NCBI GenBank assembly: GCA_018821535.1
Contig: JAHJLV010000037.1
Span: 124,001-188,000, forward strand
Source: Pseudomonadota bacterium
GTDB taxonomy: Bacteria; Desulfobacterota; Desulfobacteria; Desulfobacterales; Desulfobacteraceae
DNA length: 64,000 bases
Reading direction: 5' to 3'
Part shown: positions 8,526-17,522 of the stretch, one piece after another
How the letters are laid out: every line of letters starts with the position of its first letter
Position numbering within the stretch: position 1 is the stretch's first letter
The notes under the pieces: model-generated
Told to the model about the DNA's origin: nothing
What the model saw: the letters and a program-made list of their open reading frames with translations, nothing else
Database searches by the model: none
Program-made: the position numbers and the translations under genes

Positions 8526-9830
8526 TCACGTGTATGCCTCCACTGGTTTCAGATGATAAATTTCCCAATCCCAGTATAGCTTTAATACGTCATAAAGATA
8601 CTCGTTACTCCACCTTCGCCATCCCACACTGCGCTTTTGTCGCCGTTTCCTTCTTGTCAGCAAGGTTCGAATCTTCATCTCAAGGTAATCCCGGACCTCG
8701 CTGAAGGCCCGACTTGAGTTTCCAATCCGGAAGTAGTTTACCCATCCTCTAAGGACCTGGTTAATCTTGGAGATAATCACTTGTGCAGGCGCTGCTCCGC
8801 CTCCCTTGATTATTTCTCTAATCTTCGCCTTTATTCCCTTACGTGCTTTCTTCTTCGGAGTCATAAGGACGTAGGGCTGGTGTTTCCGATTGAGGACCCG
8901 TCTAAAGTCAAATCCGAGAAATCCAAAGGATTCTCCTTTCAAGGTGTCAACAATCTTTGTTTTCTCCGTGTTGAGGCTCACCTGAAGTGGCTCAATATAT
9001 TCCTTAAGCCTTTGTAACGCCCGTTGGGTCCATCCTTGTTTTGTATGGTGCCCGCTTACTGTGATCACAATATCATCAGCGAACCGATGATAGTTTACTG
9101 CCTCATATGATTTGCAAGCGGTCTTTCTCCGAATATTATCAAATCCCCAATCGACCTCATTCATATAAATATTTGCAGCTAAAGGGCTGAATGGACCTCC
9201 CTGGGGAACCCCCACTTTTCCGGCCATCTTTATGATCTGCTTGATGAGGTGCATGACTTTTGGGTCTTCAATCCGTTTGGCAATTTGGGCCAAAAGAATG
9301 GCATGTTGGATGTTATCAAAGTATTTGGTCAGATCAACGTCAATAACCTTGCTCATCCGCCTTAATAAACTACGCCTCACATTTGCCAATGCAAGGTGTG
9401 GCGATCGTTTTGGTCTGAACCCGTATGAATTGTGACAGAAGTCAGCCTCAAAAACGGCTTCCAAAATAAATTTGAGAGCCCCCTGCACCACTCGATCTCG
9501 AATGCAGGGGATCTGAAGCGTTCGAACTTTGCCATTGTCCTTTGGGATATCAACCTTTCGATTTTTCCGGGGCATGTAAGTTCCATTTAAAAGATCGTTT
9601 GAAATTTCCTGCAGGAAAGCTTCCGTCCCGGCTTCTTCAATATCGACAAAGCTTTGGCCATCTATGCCGGGAGCTCCACCGTTTCTTTTAGCCAGATTGT
9701 ATGCTTCTCTAAGGGTTTCGATCTTCGCAATGTGCACAAACATTCCCCAAAACCGGTGCGCTTTGTCAGACTTCGCCTTCCGGTATATCCGGCGTCTCAG
9801 ATCCTGCAGACTAATGGGTGTCTTTATCAT
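8526..9830 (-). CDS. ltrA: Group II intron reverse transcriptase/maturase
   Basis: A 434-residue intron-encoded protein: RT fingers with NGGAPGIDG (about 50-58), PKDNGKVRTLQIPCIRDRVVQ (RT2-3), SYGFRPKRSPHLAL (about 135), the catalytic YHRFADDIVI (about 245, a FADD variant of YADD) and SLNTEKTKI, followed by the maturase X domain with WVNYFRIGN and a basic C-terminus (TRRKRRQKR). No HNH endonuclease domain is visible, so mobility would rely on nascent strands at replication forks, as for endonuclease-less introns. The start ATG follows AGGGGTGAT. The enzyme folds and splices the intron RNA and copies it into new sites. Frame is intact. Confidence 0.93.
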   Translation of the reverse strand: MIKTPISLQDLRRRIYRKAKSDKAHRFWGMFVHIAKIETLREAYNLAKRNGGAPGIDGQSFVDIEEAGTEAFLQEISNDLLNGTYMPRKNRKVDIPKDNGKVRTLQIPCIRDRVVQGALKFILEAVFEADFCHNSYGFRPKRSPHLALANVRRSLLRRMSKVIDVDLTKYFDNIQHAILLAQIAKRIEDPKVMHLIKQIIKMAGKVGVPQGGPFSPLAANIYMNEVDWGFDNIRRKTACKSYEAVNYHRFADDIVITVSGHHTKQGWTQRALQRLKEYIEPLQVSLNTEKTKIVDTLKGESFGFLGFDFRRVLNRKHQPYVLMTPKKKARKGIKAKIREIIKGGGAAPAQVIISKINQVLRGWVNYFRIGNSSRAFSEVRDYLEMKIRTLLTRRKRRQKRSVGWRRWSNEYLYDVLKLYWDWEIYHLKPVEAYT

Positions 9831-10350
9831 ATCACCCCTGCCTCACATATGAACGTCGGAGTACTCATCAGTCTGGGCCCTTTCCTCCTGGCGCGTTTTG
9901 CTGCACACCGATCATCAGTACTACGGCCCAATCCGCCACCCTGGTATCTACTTATCCATTTCCCATTCAAGGTTATAGGACTTGCCGCCTCGACAGGATT
10001 TCTCTGCCGGATACCGAGGGCTTCTCCAGTTTCCACATAAACCTTCACTCCATGCCACCGCTGATACCCCGCCGGTGAGAACCCCTGTGTCAGACCCCTT
10101 TCAGAAAGTTCTTGTTGCCTTCGCGCGTTATAGACCGTCTCAGCCACCGGGCTTGCGTGTAACGAGGCTACATCTGCGTTCACTGTTCGTTGCGGCCTGG
10201 AGTTTTGCTCACCCTTCATAATAAGAATGTTGTCGGAGGGCTTCACCATATTGGTTTCCCGCCATGGCGCCTCCCCAGCTACGAGGCTTGAGTCTTTTAT
10301 CCTCGGTCGGACTTTCACCGACTGGTTTATGTGTCCTTGACTGGACACGC

Positions 10351-11236
10351 CGATCTGCCAGCGATCTTTATAAATTGCAGAGATGGTCGTTGATCCAAAA
10401 TTATAGTGGTTGGTCAAAAGGACAATTTCTTTTTGGTTCTCAGCATCCCATACTGCAACCCGCCTTAACGTGATCGGACAGTCCTTACGGGCCTTATAGC
10501 CTGTAAACTTAATGAGTTCATCTGATAGAATGTTTCGATTAGCCGGCAACTCCCGTTTTTCGATAACTTCATAGGTTGCGTTGTCTTTTAACCGGGTAAC
10601 AAAAAACACTTTTTCTGCTGTCCAATAAGCATACAGGCTGTAATCGGTATACCCTTTATCCATTGTGACAATGGAACCTGGCGCTAAAGGGAACTTCCTG
10701 GCAAATCGCGACTCGTGTCTTTTACCGTCCGATATGTATGCGTATGACGGAAGATATCCATCATGGTCTAAAAGAAGATGGAGTTTTACAGCGCCTTTGG
10801 TCCTGCGGAACTCTGCCCAGGGGAACAGACTCAAACACAAAGATATTGTGGTGCTGTCCAAAGAAAGCAGTTTGTTTTTAAATCTGAATTTATGTTTACC
10901 CGGACAGGCTTTCCGGCAAAAGTCAAAGGTGTCATAAAACAGATCCCGGTACAATTTCCATGACCGGTTCTTGTTGGCATATGAAAGAGTCGATTTGTTC
11001 GGTGCATCAGATATCCCAAGATGGCGCAGCTTGCCCATGCAGCAGGCAAGACCACCGCTGATCTCCCGCAGACTTTTGGCCTGAGCAACTTGGCAGAAAA
11101 GCATGGCCACAAACTGGTCCCAGCTTTTAAATCCTTTAGAATATCTTTCTGTTTTATGTTCCAATACCAAATTATTAAATTTATTTCGGTTAAAAAACGC
11201 TATTAGTTGACTGAACAGGCTTGCATGTCGTACCAT
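10351..11236 (-). CDS. IS4-family transposase, exon 1 (N-terminal 295 codons)
   Basis: The first part has the DUF4372-type N-terminus (HASLFSQLIAFFNRNKF, then KSWDQFVAMLFCQ) and the DDE core: SLDSTTISLCLSLF, VTMDKGYTDYSLY and the beginning of the C-terminal YKDRWQI signature, where the E of YREK-like motifs follows. The frame runs into intron sequence after CAGATCG (ending at 10351). Joined to 8381-8095 it restores YKDRWQIELFFKAIKQN and gives a 390-residue transposase. It cuts and rejoins DNA at the IS ends. Production of active enzyme requires intron splicing. The ATG at 11236 is about 10 bases after an AAGGAGAATTCGATA stretch. Confidence 0.88.
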
Positions 11237-11340
11237 TTATCGAATTCTCCTTTGTGATGGTTTACGGTTTTTTGTTTGGTCGCAATAACCATAATCTCAC
11301 AAAGGAGAATTCCTACAACAATTTTTTATCTAAAATCCGT

Positions 11341-11364
11341 TTTTGGACAATAGTGATATGAAAT
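11341..11364. repeat. Right terminal inverted repeat and right target duplication
   Basis: TTTTGGACAATAGTG (11341-11355) is the inverted partner of the left end, and ATATGAAAT (11356-11364) repeats 7972-7980 exactly. Confidence 0.85.
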
Positions 11365-11401
11365 AAATTTATTCAGCCAGCTTACTTAAGGAGCAGAGAC
11401 A

Positions 11402-11791
11402 ATGTACGATGTTGAAGTAGATCCCAACCAATTGAAAAAATTCACCAAAAACATCGAGCAGGGGGAGTTTAAAATGCTCAATCTGCTGAAATTCAAGAAA
11501 GACGGCGGCAAGGAGAATTATGCCCGATACCTGGCAGAATCCGGTCCGTTTGCAAAAGCGGTCGGCGCATCTGTGGAATATTTAGGCATCCCCAAAGAAC
11601 TGCTCACCGGCAAAGAAGACTGGGATCTTCTTTTGCTGGTAAATTATCCATCCCGCAAGGCCTTTCTTGATTTAATCACCAATCCCGGTTATCTCAAAGC
11701 ACATGAATGGCGGAAAAAAGCTGTGGAGCGCGCTGTTTTATACCCCACCACACCCAGCACACCGCCGGAATATATTAAAAGCCTCTTATAA
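11402..11791 (+). CDS. DUF1330/EthD-like dimeric alpha-beta barrel protein
   Basis: A 129-residue protein whose core (FKMLNLLKFKKDGGKENYARY, then DLLLLVNYPSRKAFLDLITNPGY) matches the DUF1330-type ferredoxin-like fold. Such small dimeric proteins often accompany degradative enzymes, but no reaction is established. AAGGAG at 11387-11392 precedes the ATG by nine bases. It is the first gene of a likely unit with the glycyl radical activase (56-base gap) and enzyme. The IS right end is only 46 bases upstream, leaving little native promoter; transcription may now start in the IS or have been lost. Confidence 0.75.
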   Translation: MYDVEVDPNQLKKFTKNIEQGEFKMLNLLKFKKDGGKENYARYLAESGPFAKAVGASVEYLGIPKELLTGKEDWDLLLLVNYPSRKAFLDLITNPGYLKAHEWRKKAVERAVLYPTTPSTPPEYIKSLL

Positions 11792-11847
11792 GCTGAGAAA
11801 AAAGGAGGGGGGCAAAATAGCAGGGCAATAAGACAACCTGAGAAATC

Positions 11848-12765
11848 ATGAACTCAATAAAAGGTCTTGTCAGCAGAATAGAACGGTTCTCGATCCATGA
11901 CGGAACCGGTATCAGAACCCTGGTGGTCATGAAGGGGTGCCCCCTGAAATGTCGGTGGTGCTCTGCCCCCTATACCCAGCAGACAACCACTCAAATTCTA
12001 CACATCAAATCTTGTTGCAATCACTGCGGGCAATGCATAACTGCCTGCCCGGAACAGGCGGTTCATCGCCTGGATGAAGGGACAGGCATTCAAACAGACC
12101 GCTGTGTTTGCACAGGATGTGGAAACTGTGTTGACAGCTGCCCGGAACAGGCCCGGGAGGTATCTGGTCAATATTATACACCCGAAGAAATGTTTGAACA
12201 GGTACAAAAATATGCTGTTTTTTATAGAAGAAGCAACGGCGGCATCACTGTCGGCGGCGGGGAACCCCTTCTGCAGAGTGAATTTTTAAAAGAATTTTTA
12301 TCCCTGTGCCAATCTCATTTTATTCATACTGCCATCGAAACCACAGCATTTGCGCCATGGGAAAAGATAGCCCCCCTGCTCAAACATCTGGAGATGATCT
12401 TTGTAGATTTAAAACAGATGAATGATAAAATGCATTTCCAGTGGACCGGCGTTTCAAATGGCCGGATTTTAGAAAATATCCGGAAAATTTCTGAAAAAAT
12501 CCCCCTGGTATTAAGAATCCCGGTGATTCCCGGGTTTAATGACTCAGCACAGAATATTTCTGAGAGTGCAGAATTTGCAAAAACCCTGGGAAACCGGTTT
12601 ATGGGGATTGAACTTTTGCCATATCATCAACTGGGCATTCATACATACGAGGAACTGGACCGGGAATATACCCTTAAAAACACGATTCCGCCAACAGATG
12701 ACCATATGGCATATCTATTGAATATCATGCGTTCATATGGCATTGAAGCCAGAATCGGCGGATGA
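11848..12765 (+). CDS. Glycyl-radical enzyme activating enzyme (radical SAM)
   Basis: A 305-residue activase. The radical-SAM cluster ligands are Cys31, Cys35 and Cys38 in GCPLKCRWCSAP; two ferredoxin-type 4Fe-4S motifs follow (CNHCGQCITACP about 57-68, CTGCGNCVDSCP about 90-103); GGGEPLL near residue 137 contacts SAM methionine. The double-cluster insert places it with activases of the benzylsuccinate synthase, glycerol dehydratase and HpdB groups rather than PflA. It abstracts hydrogen from the glycine of its partner enzyme, encoded 30 bases downstream. The protein looks intact even though the partner gene is broken. Translation start has only weak ribosome-site support (GAGAAATC). Confidence 0.92.
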   Translation: MNSIKGLVSRIERFSIHDGTGIRTLVVMKGCPLKCRWCSAPYTQQTTTQILHIKSCCNHCGQCITACPEQAVHRLDEGTGIQTDRCVCTGCGNCVDSCPEQAREVSGQYYTPEEMFEQVQKYAVFYRRSNGGITVGGGEPLLQSEFLKEFLSLCQSHFIHTAIETTAFAPWEKIAPLLKHLEMIFVDLKQMNDKMHFQWTGVSNGRILENIRKISEKIPLVLRIPVIPGFNDSAQNISESAEFAKTLGNRFMGIELLPYHQLGIHTYEELDREYTLKNTIPPTDDHMAYLLNIMRSYGIEARIGG

Positions 12766-12795
12766 AGTCCTGGCATAAAAAGATGAGGAGGAAAA

Positions 12796-15257
12796 ATGGA
12801 TGACATGATAAAGAAATGCACTGCAGTTCAGCCAACAGATCGGACCAGACGGTTAAGGGCTTTTTATGTTGAAAACACACAGCAGGACAGTCCTTTATAT
12901 ACCATTCATTTTGACCGGGCCATTGCCAGAACCATGAAAGCAACAGAAGGTGAACCCATGGTGCTCAGGCGCGCCAAGGCTTTTGCAGCGTCAGTGGAAG
13001 CTTTCCCGGTTGAAATCTTTCCGGATGAACCCTTTGTCGGATGGATCGGAGGCAATCCATCCGGGGTTCCAGTGGGTGCAGAACAACTGGGTGCCCGCCT
13101 TGAAATTGAAGTTGACTGTTACGAAAATATCAGCCAGGAAGACCGGAAAATCATCAAGGAGGAGATTATCCCCTACTGGAAAGGAGAAGGCGATTGGAGC
13201 CGCCACTGGTTTCACCAGAACTATCAGATGCTGCCCCCTGAAACACGCAACCTGCTCTATGGTGATCCAGACCCGGATCTTGAGAAAATTGCAATTATCA
13301 CCCGGTCAAAGCCGCCGGCAATGCCCAGGGTAAATGTCACGGAAATTCCCGGGAAAACTGACGGGCTTGGACGCGGATTTATCAGCGACGGCATGACCCG
13401 CCATCATATCGGTCACAGCAGTTTTGGATATGAGAAAATACTTAAAAAAGGGTTTTCAGGCGTTAAAAAAGATGCCCGGGATCGAATGGATCGTCTTGAC
13501 TGGAGCGATACCGAAGACTTAAAAAAAGTTCCTTTTTTAAAAGGGGTAATCATCGCAATGGATGCTGCTGCCGGTATTGGTAAAAAATTTGCCGGATACC
13601 TGCGTGACACTGCTGCAAAAGAGATGGATGCCCAACGAAAGATCGAGCTTCAGGAAATGGCAGCGATCTGTGATCATGTCCCGGCCCACCCGGCCCGAAC
13701 ATTCCATGAAGCCCTGCAGTCTGTCTGGTTTACCCAGATTCTGAACTGGTGCGAAATCCCTATTATGAAAAGGATCTCAGGGAAGGCCGGTTGACCAGAG
13801 AAAAGGCACAGGAACTCATCGACTGCTGGCTGATGCGCTTTACCCAGGGTGTTTCGCCTTTTATCCCCAAAGCCGGGGCAGCCTATCACATGGATGTGGG
13901 CGGTTTAAAGGCCGATGGAAGCGATGCCACCAATGATCTGTCTTTCATGTTTATCGAAGGCATGATTCACACCCGTATGGTGGAACCCAATTTTGGTGTG
14001 TTTGTCCACAGCAAAACCCCCCAGAATTTTCTGATCAAAGCCTGCCAGCTGTGCGTACTGGGAACCGGTCACCCCATGTTTTTAAACAGCGATGTATTTG
14101 TGGAAAATTTTTTGGGCCGCGGCATACTGGGCGGACCTCCGGTGCCGCTTGCGCTTGCCCGTACAAGCGGGGCAATCGGCTGTAATGAACCCCATGTCAC
14201 CAATTATGATTCTGAATTTAATGTCGGGCCCTTCCTGCTGCTGCCGCAGATGCTGGAACTTGCGCTGTCAGACGGATACAGCCATTATCACAAAAAATAT
14301 ATGGGCGTCAGAACCGGAGATCCCAGAGAATTTAAGACATTTGATGATCTGCAGACTGCCTATTTAAAACAACTGTCCTATTTTTTAAAACATTGTGAAA
14401 TTTCAAACAAAAATTCAGAACTCACCCTGGCCCAAAGATATCCCACCATATATACCTCGGCATTGATTGAAGACTGCATTGAAAAAGGCCGCCCCCGGGA
14501 AGAAGGCGGTGCCCGGTTTAATTTCGGCCCCTGTGTGGCAACCGCCGGTGCAACCGATGTGGGCGATTCTCTGGCTGCAGTTAAAAAAATTATTTTTGAA
14601 GAAAAAAAATTCACCATGGCAGAACTGCTGGATGCTCTGGATAAAAATTTTGAAGGGTGCCGGGAGCTGCACAACGCCCTGTTGAAAGCGCCCAAATTCG
14701 GTAATGACGAAGATATGGTGGATGAAATGGTGGCCTGGGTCATGAAAACCTACTGTGACCAGGTGGTCAAACATAAAAACACCCGGGGCGGAAATCTGGT
14801 TCCCTATCAGAACCCTTTGATCTGGTATGTATCCACCGGCAGACTGATCGGAGCGCTTCCCTCGGGCAGAAAAGCCTGGGAACCCCTTTCCGATGGAATA
14901 TCCCCCACCCGGGGGGTGGACAAAAACGGCCCTGCGGCCATTTTCAATTCCGTGAGTAAAATTGATAATCCATCTATCTTTTTTGGCCAGACATTAAACA
15001 TCCGCCTGAATAAAGATGTATTCAGCAATGATATCGGTGTTCAAAAGCTGGCGGCAATGATCCGGTCCTTTGCAGATCTTAAAATCCACCACTGCCAGTT
15101 TAATATTGTGTCATCCGAGATCTTACGGAAAGCCCAGGAGAAACCAGATGAGTACCAGGACCTTACCGTCCGGGTGGCAGGCTATGTGGCCTATTTTACG
15201 CGACTTGGAAAACATGTTCAGGACAGCATCATCGCCCGGACTGAACATGGTCTTTAG
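12796..15257 (+). pseudogene. Glycyl radical enzyme (PFL-like) disrupted by a small deletion and frameshift
   Basis: Two frames together make one glycyl radical enzyme of about 820 residues. The first runs from ATG 12796 (AGGAGG five bases upstream) through ALQSVWFTQILNW near 13749; the second continues from NPYYEKDLREGRL near 13755. The 15-20 residues normally between these points, including the GRFDQY-like stretch, are absent and the frame shifts, so the lesion is a deletion of a non-triplet length around 13750. The thiyl cysteine is in GAIGCNEPHV and the radical glycine in RVAGYVAYF. The Cys context (GCNEP) is not that of PflB or CutC and I cannot assign a substrate. An assembly error must be excluded before calling it dead. 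Confidence 0.82.
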
Positions 15258-15265
15258 CCCCTGTG

Positions 15266-16144
15266 CTATTTGAGCACAAAGCCCTCCCGGGGAACATCCT
15301 TCAAGGCAGGGCTTGCCTGGGCACTTTCAAACGCCTGATCAATTTTCCGGGCACGCTCCTGCTGGGACGCCCGGAAATGAGGATGGGTGATCACGTAGAA
15401 TTCATTGGCCAGCAGTGCTTCCAGTACACGCCTGGCCGCAATGTCTGTATCAATACCGTTAACCACAATATCTTTATTCATCTTGCGCGCAGGTTTTTCT
15501 TTGACCAGGTCATCATGATACAAAGGGCCCCCGTAACGCTCCTGACGGTTGCGCATACTGTCATACACCCGGGATTTAACAAAGCCGGGGCACAGCACAG
15601 ACACCTCAATTCCGTCTTTTTCAAATTCAGTTCGCCAGCCTTCACTCAGACTGACAACCGCAGCTTTTGTGGCACAGTAAGGGCCGGAATAGGAAACCCC
15701 CTGAAGCCCTGCCATTGAAGCGACATTCATGATATGAGCGCCCTGGCCATGGGCTTTCATATGCGGTGCAAAGACCTGGCATCCATAAACGATCCCCATC
15801 AGGTTCACATCAATAATCCAGCGCCAGTCCAGTTCTTCGATATGTTTCTGGGCTCCGGTCACCGCCACACCGGCATTGCCCATGAGGAAATGAACATTGC
15901 CAAAGGTTTCAAACGTTTTCCGGGCAGCAGCCTCCCATCCATCCCTGAGTGAGACATCCATGACAGTGCCGTCAACGATCAGCCCCTCTTTTTTTAATGT
16001 TTTAACGGCCTGATCCAGCATCTTTGCATCAATATCCGCCAGCATGACCTTCATGCCTTCCTGGCCAAGCACCCGGGCTGTATGAAAACCGATTCCTTCC
16101 GCACCCCCGGAAATAAACGCTGTCTTTCCCTTAAGATCTTTCAT
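15266..16144 (-). CDS. Short-chain dehydrogenase/reductase
   Basis: A 292-residue classical SDR: cofactor motif SGGAEGIGF (about 12-20), Asp37 after the second strand (VMLADID) suggesting NAD(H), GNAGVAV in place of NNAG (about 91), Ser in NVASMAG and the catalytic pair in YCATK (about 160-164). The C-terminal extension after residue 250 (FRASQQERARKIDQAF) is longer than the 250-residue minimum. Substrate unknown, perhaps a hydroxyacyl or cyclic alcohol given nearby degradative genes. AAAGGAG precedes the ATG by six bases. It converges with the glycyl radical gene (8-base gap) and diverges from the hydrolase. Confidence 0.9.
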   Translation of the reverse strand: MKDLKGKTAFISGGAEGIGFHTARVLGQEGMKVMLADIDAKMLDQAVKTLKKEGLIVDGTVMDVSLRDGWEAAARKTFETFGNVHFLMGNAGVAVTGAQKHIEELDWRWIIDVNLMGIVYGCQVFAPHMKAHGQGAHIMNVASMAGLQGVSYSGPYCATKAAVVSLSEGWRTEFEKDGIEVSVLCPGFVKSRVYDSMRNRQERYGGPLYHDDLVKEKPARKMNKDIVVNGIDTDIAARRVLEALLANEFYVITHPHFRASQQERARKIDQAFESAQASPALKDVPREGFVLK

Positions 16145-16273
16145 TGCTACTCCTTTATCGCTTCAATCAAATGAAACAGACATATTCTGCCTGCCTTCGC
16201 CCAGAAAATATTTACAGTTTTTACGATTGAACTGCGTGGTGATAAATGAATACCAGAATCATTTTAGAATTGT

Positions 16274-16314
16274 CAATCGGCAGGATAATTTCGGTTGACA
16301 CCCAACCGGTTCTT
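16274..16314. promoter_or_regulatory. Palindromes in the SDR/hydrolase divergent region
   Basis: CGGTTG-N5-CAACCG (16292-16308) is a perfect inverted repeat; it overlaps CCAACCGGTT (16302-16311), whose ACCGGT core recalls the thiolase operator. TGTCAATCGG (16271-16280) is a further half-match to CGGTTGACA. TTGACA at 16295-16300 could be a -35 element for the hydrolase, though the -10 is weak. A regulator site between two divergent genes is plausible but unproven. Confidence 0.35.
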
Positions 16315-16393
16315 ATTCTAAGAATACTGCATGGCAAAAGCCAGGAAAAGACTTAATTACATTAACGACGATAACCAAAATAAGGAACACATT

Positions 16394-17254
16394 ATGGACA
16401 CAAGAAAAATCACCACCCCCCGGGGAGAATTTAATCTCCGTGAGGGTGGGAAAAAAGACGGATTCCCTGTTGTCATGCTGCATGGATGGCCGGAAACTTC
16501 TTACTGCTGGGAAGGTGTTGCCAAACACCTGAACCCCTCCCTGCGAATAATCGCACCGGATCTGAGAGGTCTTGGCGACAGTGAGCGCACCATGAAAATG
16601 GAAGCGTACCAAAAGGTTGAGCTGGCAAAGGATATCATATCGCTTCTGGACACCATTGATATTAATGAATTTTTCCTGGCAGGGCACGACTGGGGTGGAA
16701 TTGTTGCCCAGGAACTGGCCCTGCTGGTCCCTGAACGGGTGAAACGTCTGGTTATTTTAAATATTGCAGTTCTGACCAACCCCGTGGGAACCATGGAAGC
16801 AAGAAGCGTTATCTTCAGCACCGGCGGCGTGCCTTTCTGGTATCAATATTTTCAGCAGATGCCGATTTTGCCGGAAACCATGATCAAGGGAAATGAAAAT
16901 GTCTGGGTACGCTTCTTCTTCGGACAGGCCGGAAAAGACGGCACCATTGATCCAAAAGCCCTTGAAGAATATGTCCGCTGCTACAGTATTGAAAATACTC
17001 CGGCAACTGCCGCATTCTACTATCGCTCCATGCAGCTTGATGCAGCGCACTGGGTCACACTTGCACCAAAAAAATTCCCCATGCCCGGACTTTATATCCA
17101 CGGCACACGGGATACTGTCATCATCCCTGCATTTTTGAATCATATTGAGGACGGCTTTGAGTCCATTGAAGTTAAAACCGTTGATGCAGCGCATTTTCTT
17201 CAGGAAGAAAAACCCAAGGAAGTTGCGCAGTTGATGAATGATTTTCTCAAATAA
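16394..17254 (+). CDS. Alpha/beta hydrolase, epoxide hydrolase/haloalkane dehalogenase-like
   Basis: A 286-residue alpha/beta-fold enzyme with the HGWPETSYCW oxyanion motif, nucleophile Asp in AGHDWGGIVA (an Asp, not Ser, pointing to the epoxide-hydrolase/dehalogenase branch), a cap domain with FYYRSMQ, and the catalytic His in DAAHFLQEEKP. It would hydrolyse an epoxide or carbon-halogen bond by an alkyl-enzyme ester. The frame is open from ATG 16331, but AAGGAA just before ATG 16394 and the start of homology at MDTRKITTPRGEF favour the later start. Single gene, ended by a strong terminator, divergent from the SDR. Confidence 0.87.
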   Translation: MDTRKITTPRGEFNLREGGKKDGFPVVMLHGWPETSYCWEGVAKHLNPSLRIIAPDLRGLGDSERTMKMEAYQKVELAKDIISLLDTIDINEFFLAGHDWGGIVAQELALLVPERVKRLVILNIAVLTNPVGTMEARSVIFSTGGVPFWYQYFQQMPILPETMIKGNENVWVRFFFGQAGKDGTIDPKALEEYVRCYSIENTPATAAFYYRSMQLDAAHWVTLAPKKFPMPGLYIHGTRDTVIIPAFLNHIEDGFESIEVKTVDAAHFLQEEKPKEVAQLMNDFLK

Positions 17255-17280
17255 TCTGTTTTAAAACTCACGATACACAC

Positions 17281-17327
17281 AGCATACGGGATATCAGAAC
17301 ACGGTATCCCGTATGCTTTCATGTTTT
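17281..17327 (+). terminator. Strong terminator after the hydrolase
   Basis: A perfect 13-bp stem (AGCATACGGGATA, 17281-17293, with 17305-17317) is followed by TTCATGTTTT. It separates the hydrolase from the sucrose genes. Confidence 0.8.
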
Positions 17328-17338
17328 CCCCTTCCGGG

Positions 17339-17368
17339 TTGACTCAGACCCTGAATCTGTCCTATACT
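17339..17368 (+). promoter_or_regulatory. Putative sigma-70 promoter of the sucrose operon
   Basis: TTGACT (17339-17344) and TATACT (17363-17368) are spaced by 18 bases. The resulting leader of about 150 bases holds the inverted repeat AAAAAGATC/GATCTTTTT near 17416-17452, possibly a leader hairpin. Confidence 0.55.
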
Positions 17369-17522
17369 TAGAAAAATTTGCTGAAAAACAATCATCGCTC
17401 ATCTGAATGTGAACCCCAAAAAGATCGCTTTTTTACGAAAAGATCTTTTTCATAATTTTAAAAACTATTTTCAGACAGGATTACAATTTACCAGGAGTTT
17501 AAAACAAAACTGGAGGAAAACT

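Larger units (their letters stand above)
8382..10350 (-). mobile_element. Group II intron inside the IS4 transposase gene
   Basis: The intron lies in the same orientation as its host. It begins GCGTG (consensus GUGYG, second base differs), contains a reverse-transcriptase/maturase gene, then a canonical domain V, a domain VI-like hairpin (GGGGCTGG with CCAGTCC) and ends TTTACCCGAC. Boundaries were chosen because removal joins ATCG to AGCTG and rebuilds Ile-Glu-Leu in the transposase. A start two bases later (GTGTC at 10348) would fit the 5' consensus but break the frame. Length 1,969 bases is typical. Confidence 0.85.
7981..11355 (-). mobile_element. IS4-family insertion sequence carrying a group II intron (about 3.4 kb)
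   Basis: The element is bounded by imperfect inverted repeats (CACTA[C/T]TGTCCAAAA) and a 9-bp target duplication. It holds one transposase gene on the minus strand, split by a 1,969-base group II intron at 8382-10350. Without the intron the IS would be about 1,406 bp, normal for the family. Intact ends, duplication and reading frame suggest a recent insertion. It sits between a porin remnant and the DUF1330/glycyl-radical cluster, ending 46 bases before the DUF1330 start, so it may have displaced that cluster's promoter. Confidence 0.88.

Noticed and set aside
13749..13794. Readthrough or selenocysteine as explanation for the two-part glycyl radical enzyme
   Set aside because: The two parts are in different frames and about 15-20 residues are missing, so a stop codon recoding cannot join them.
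17409..17522. 38-residue N-terminal extension of sucrose-phosphate synthase
   Set aside because: No ribosome site or homology; GGAGG supports ATG 17523.
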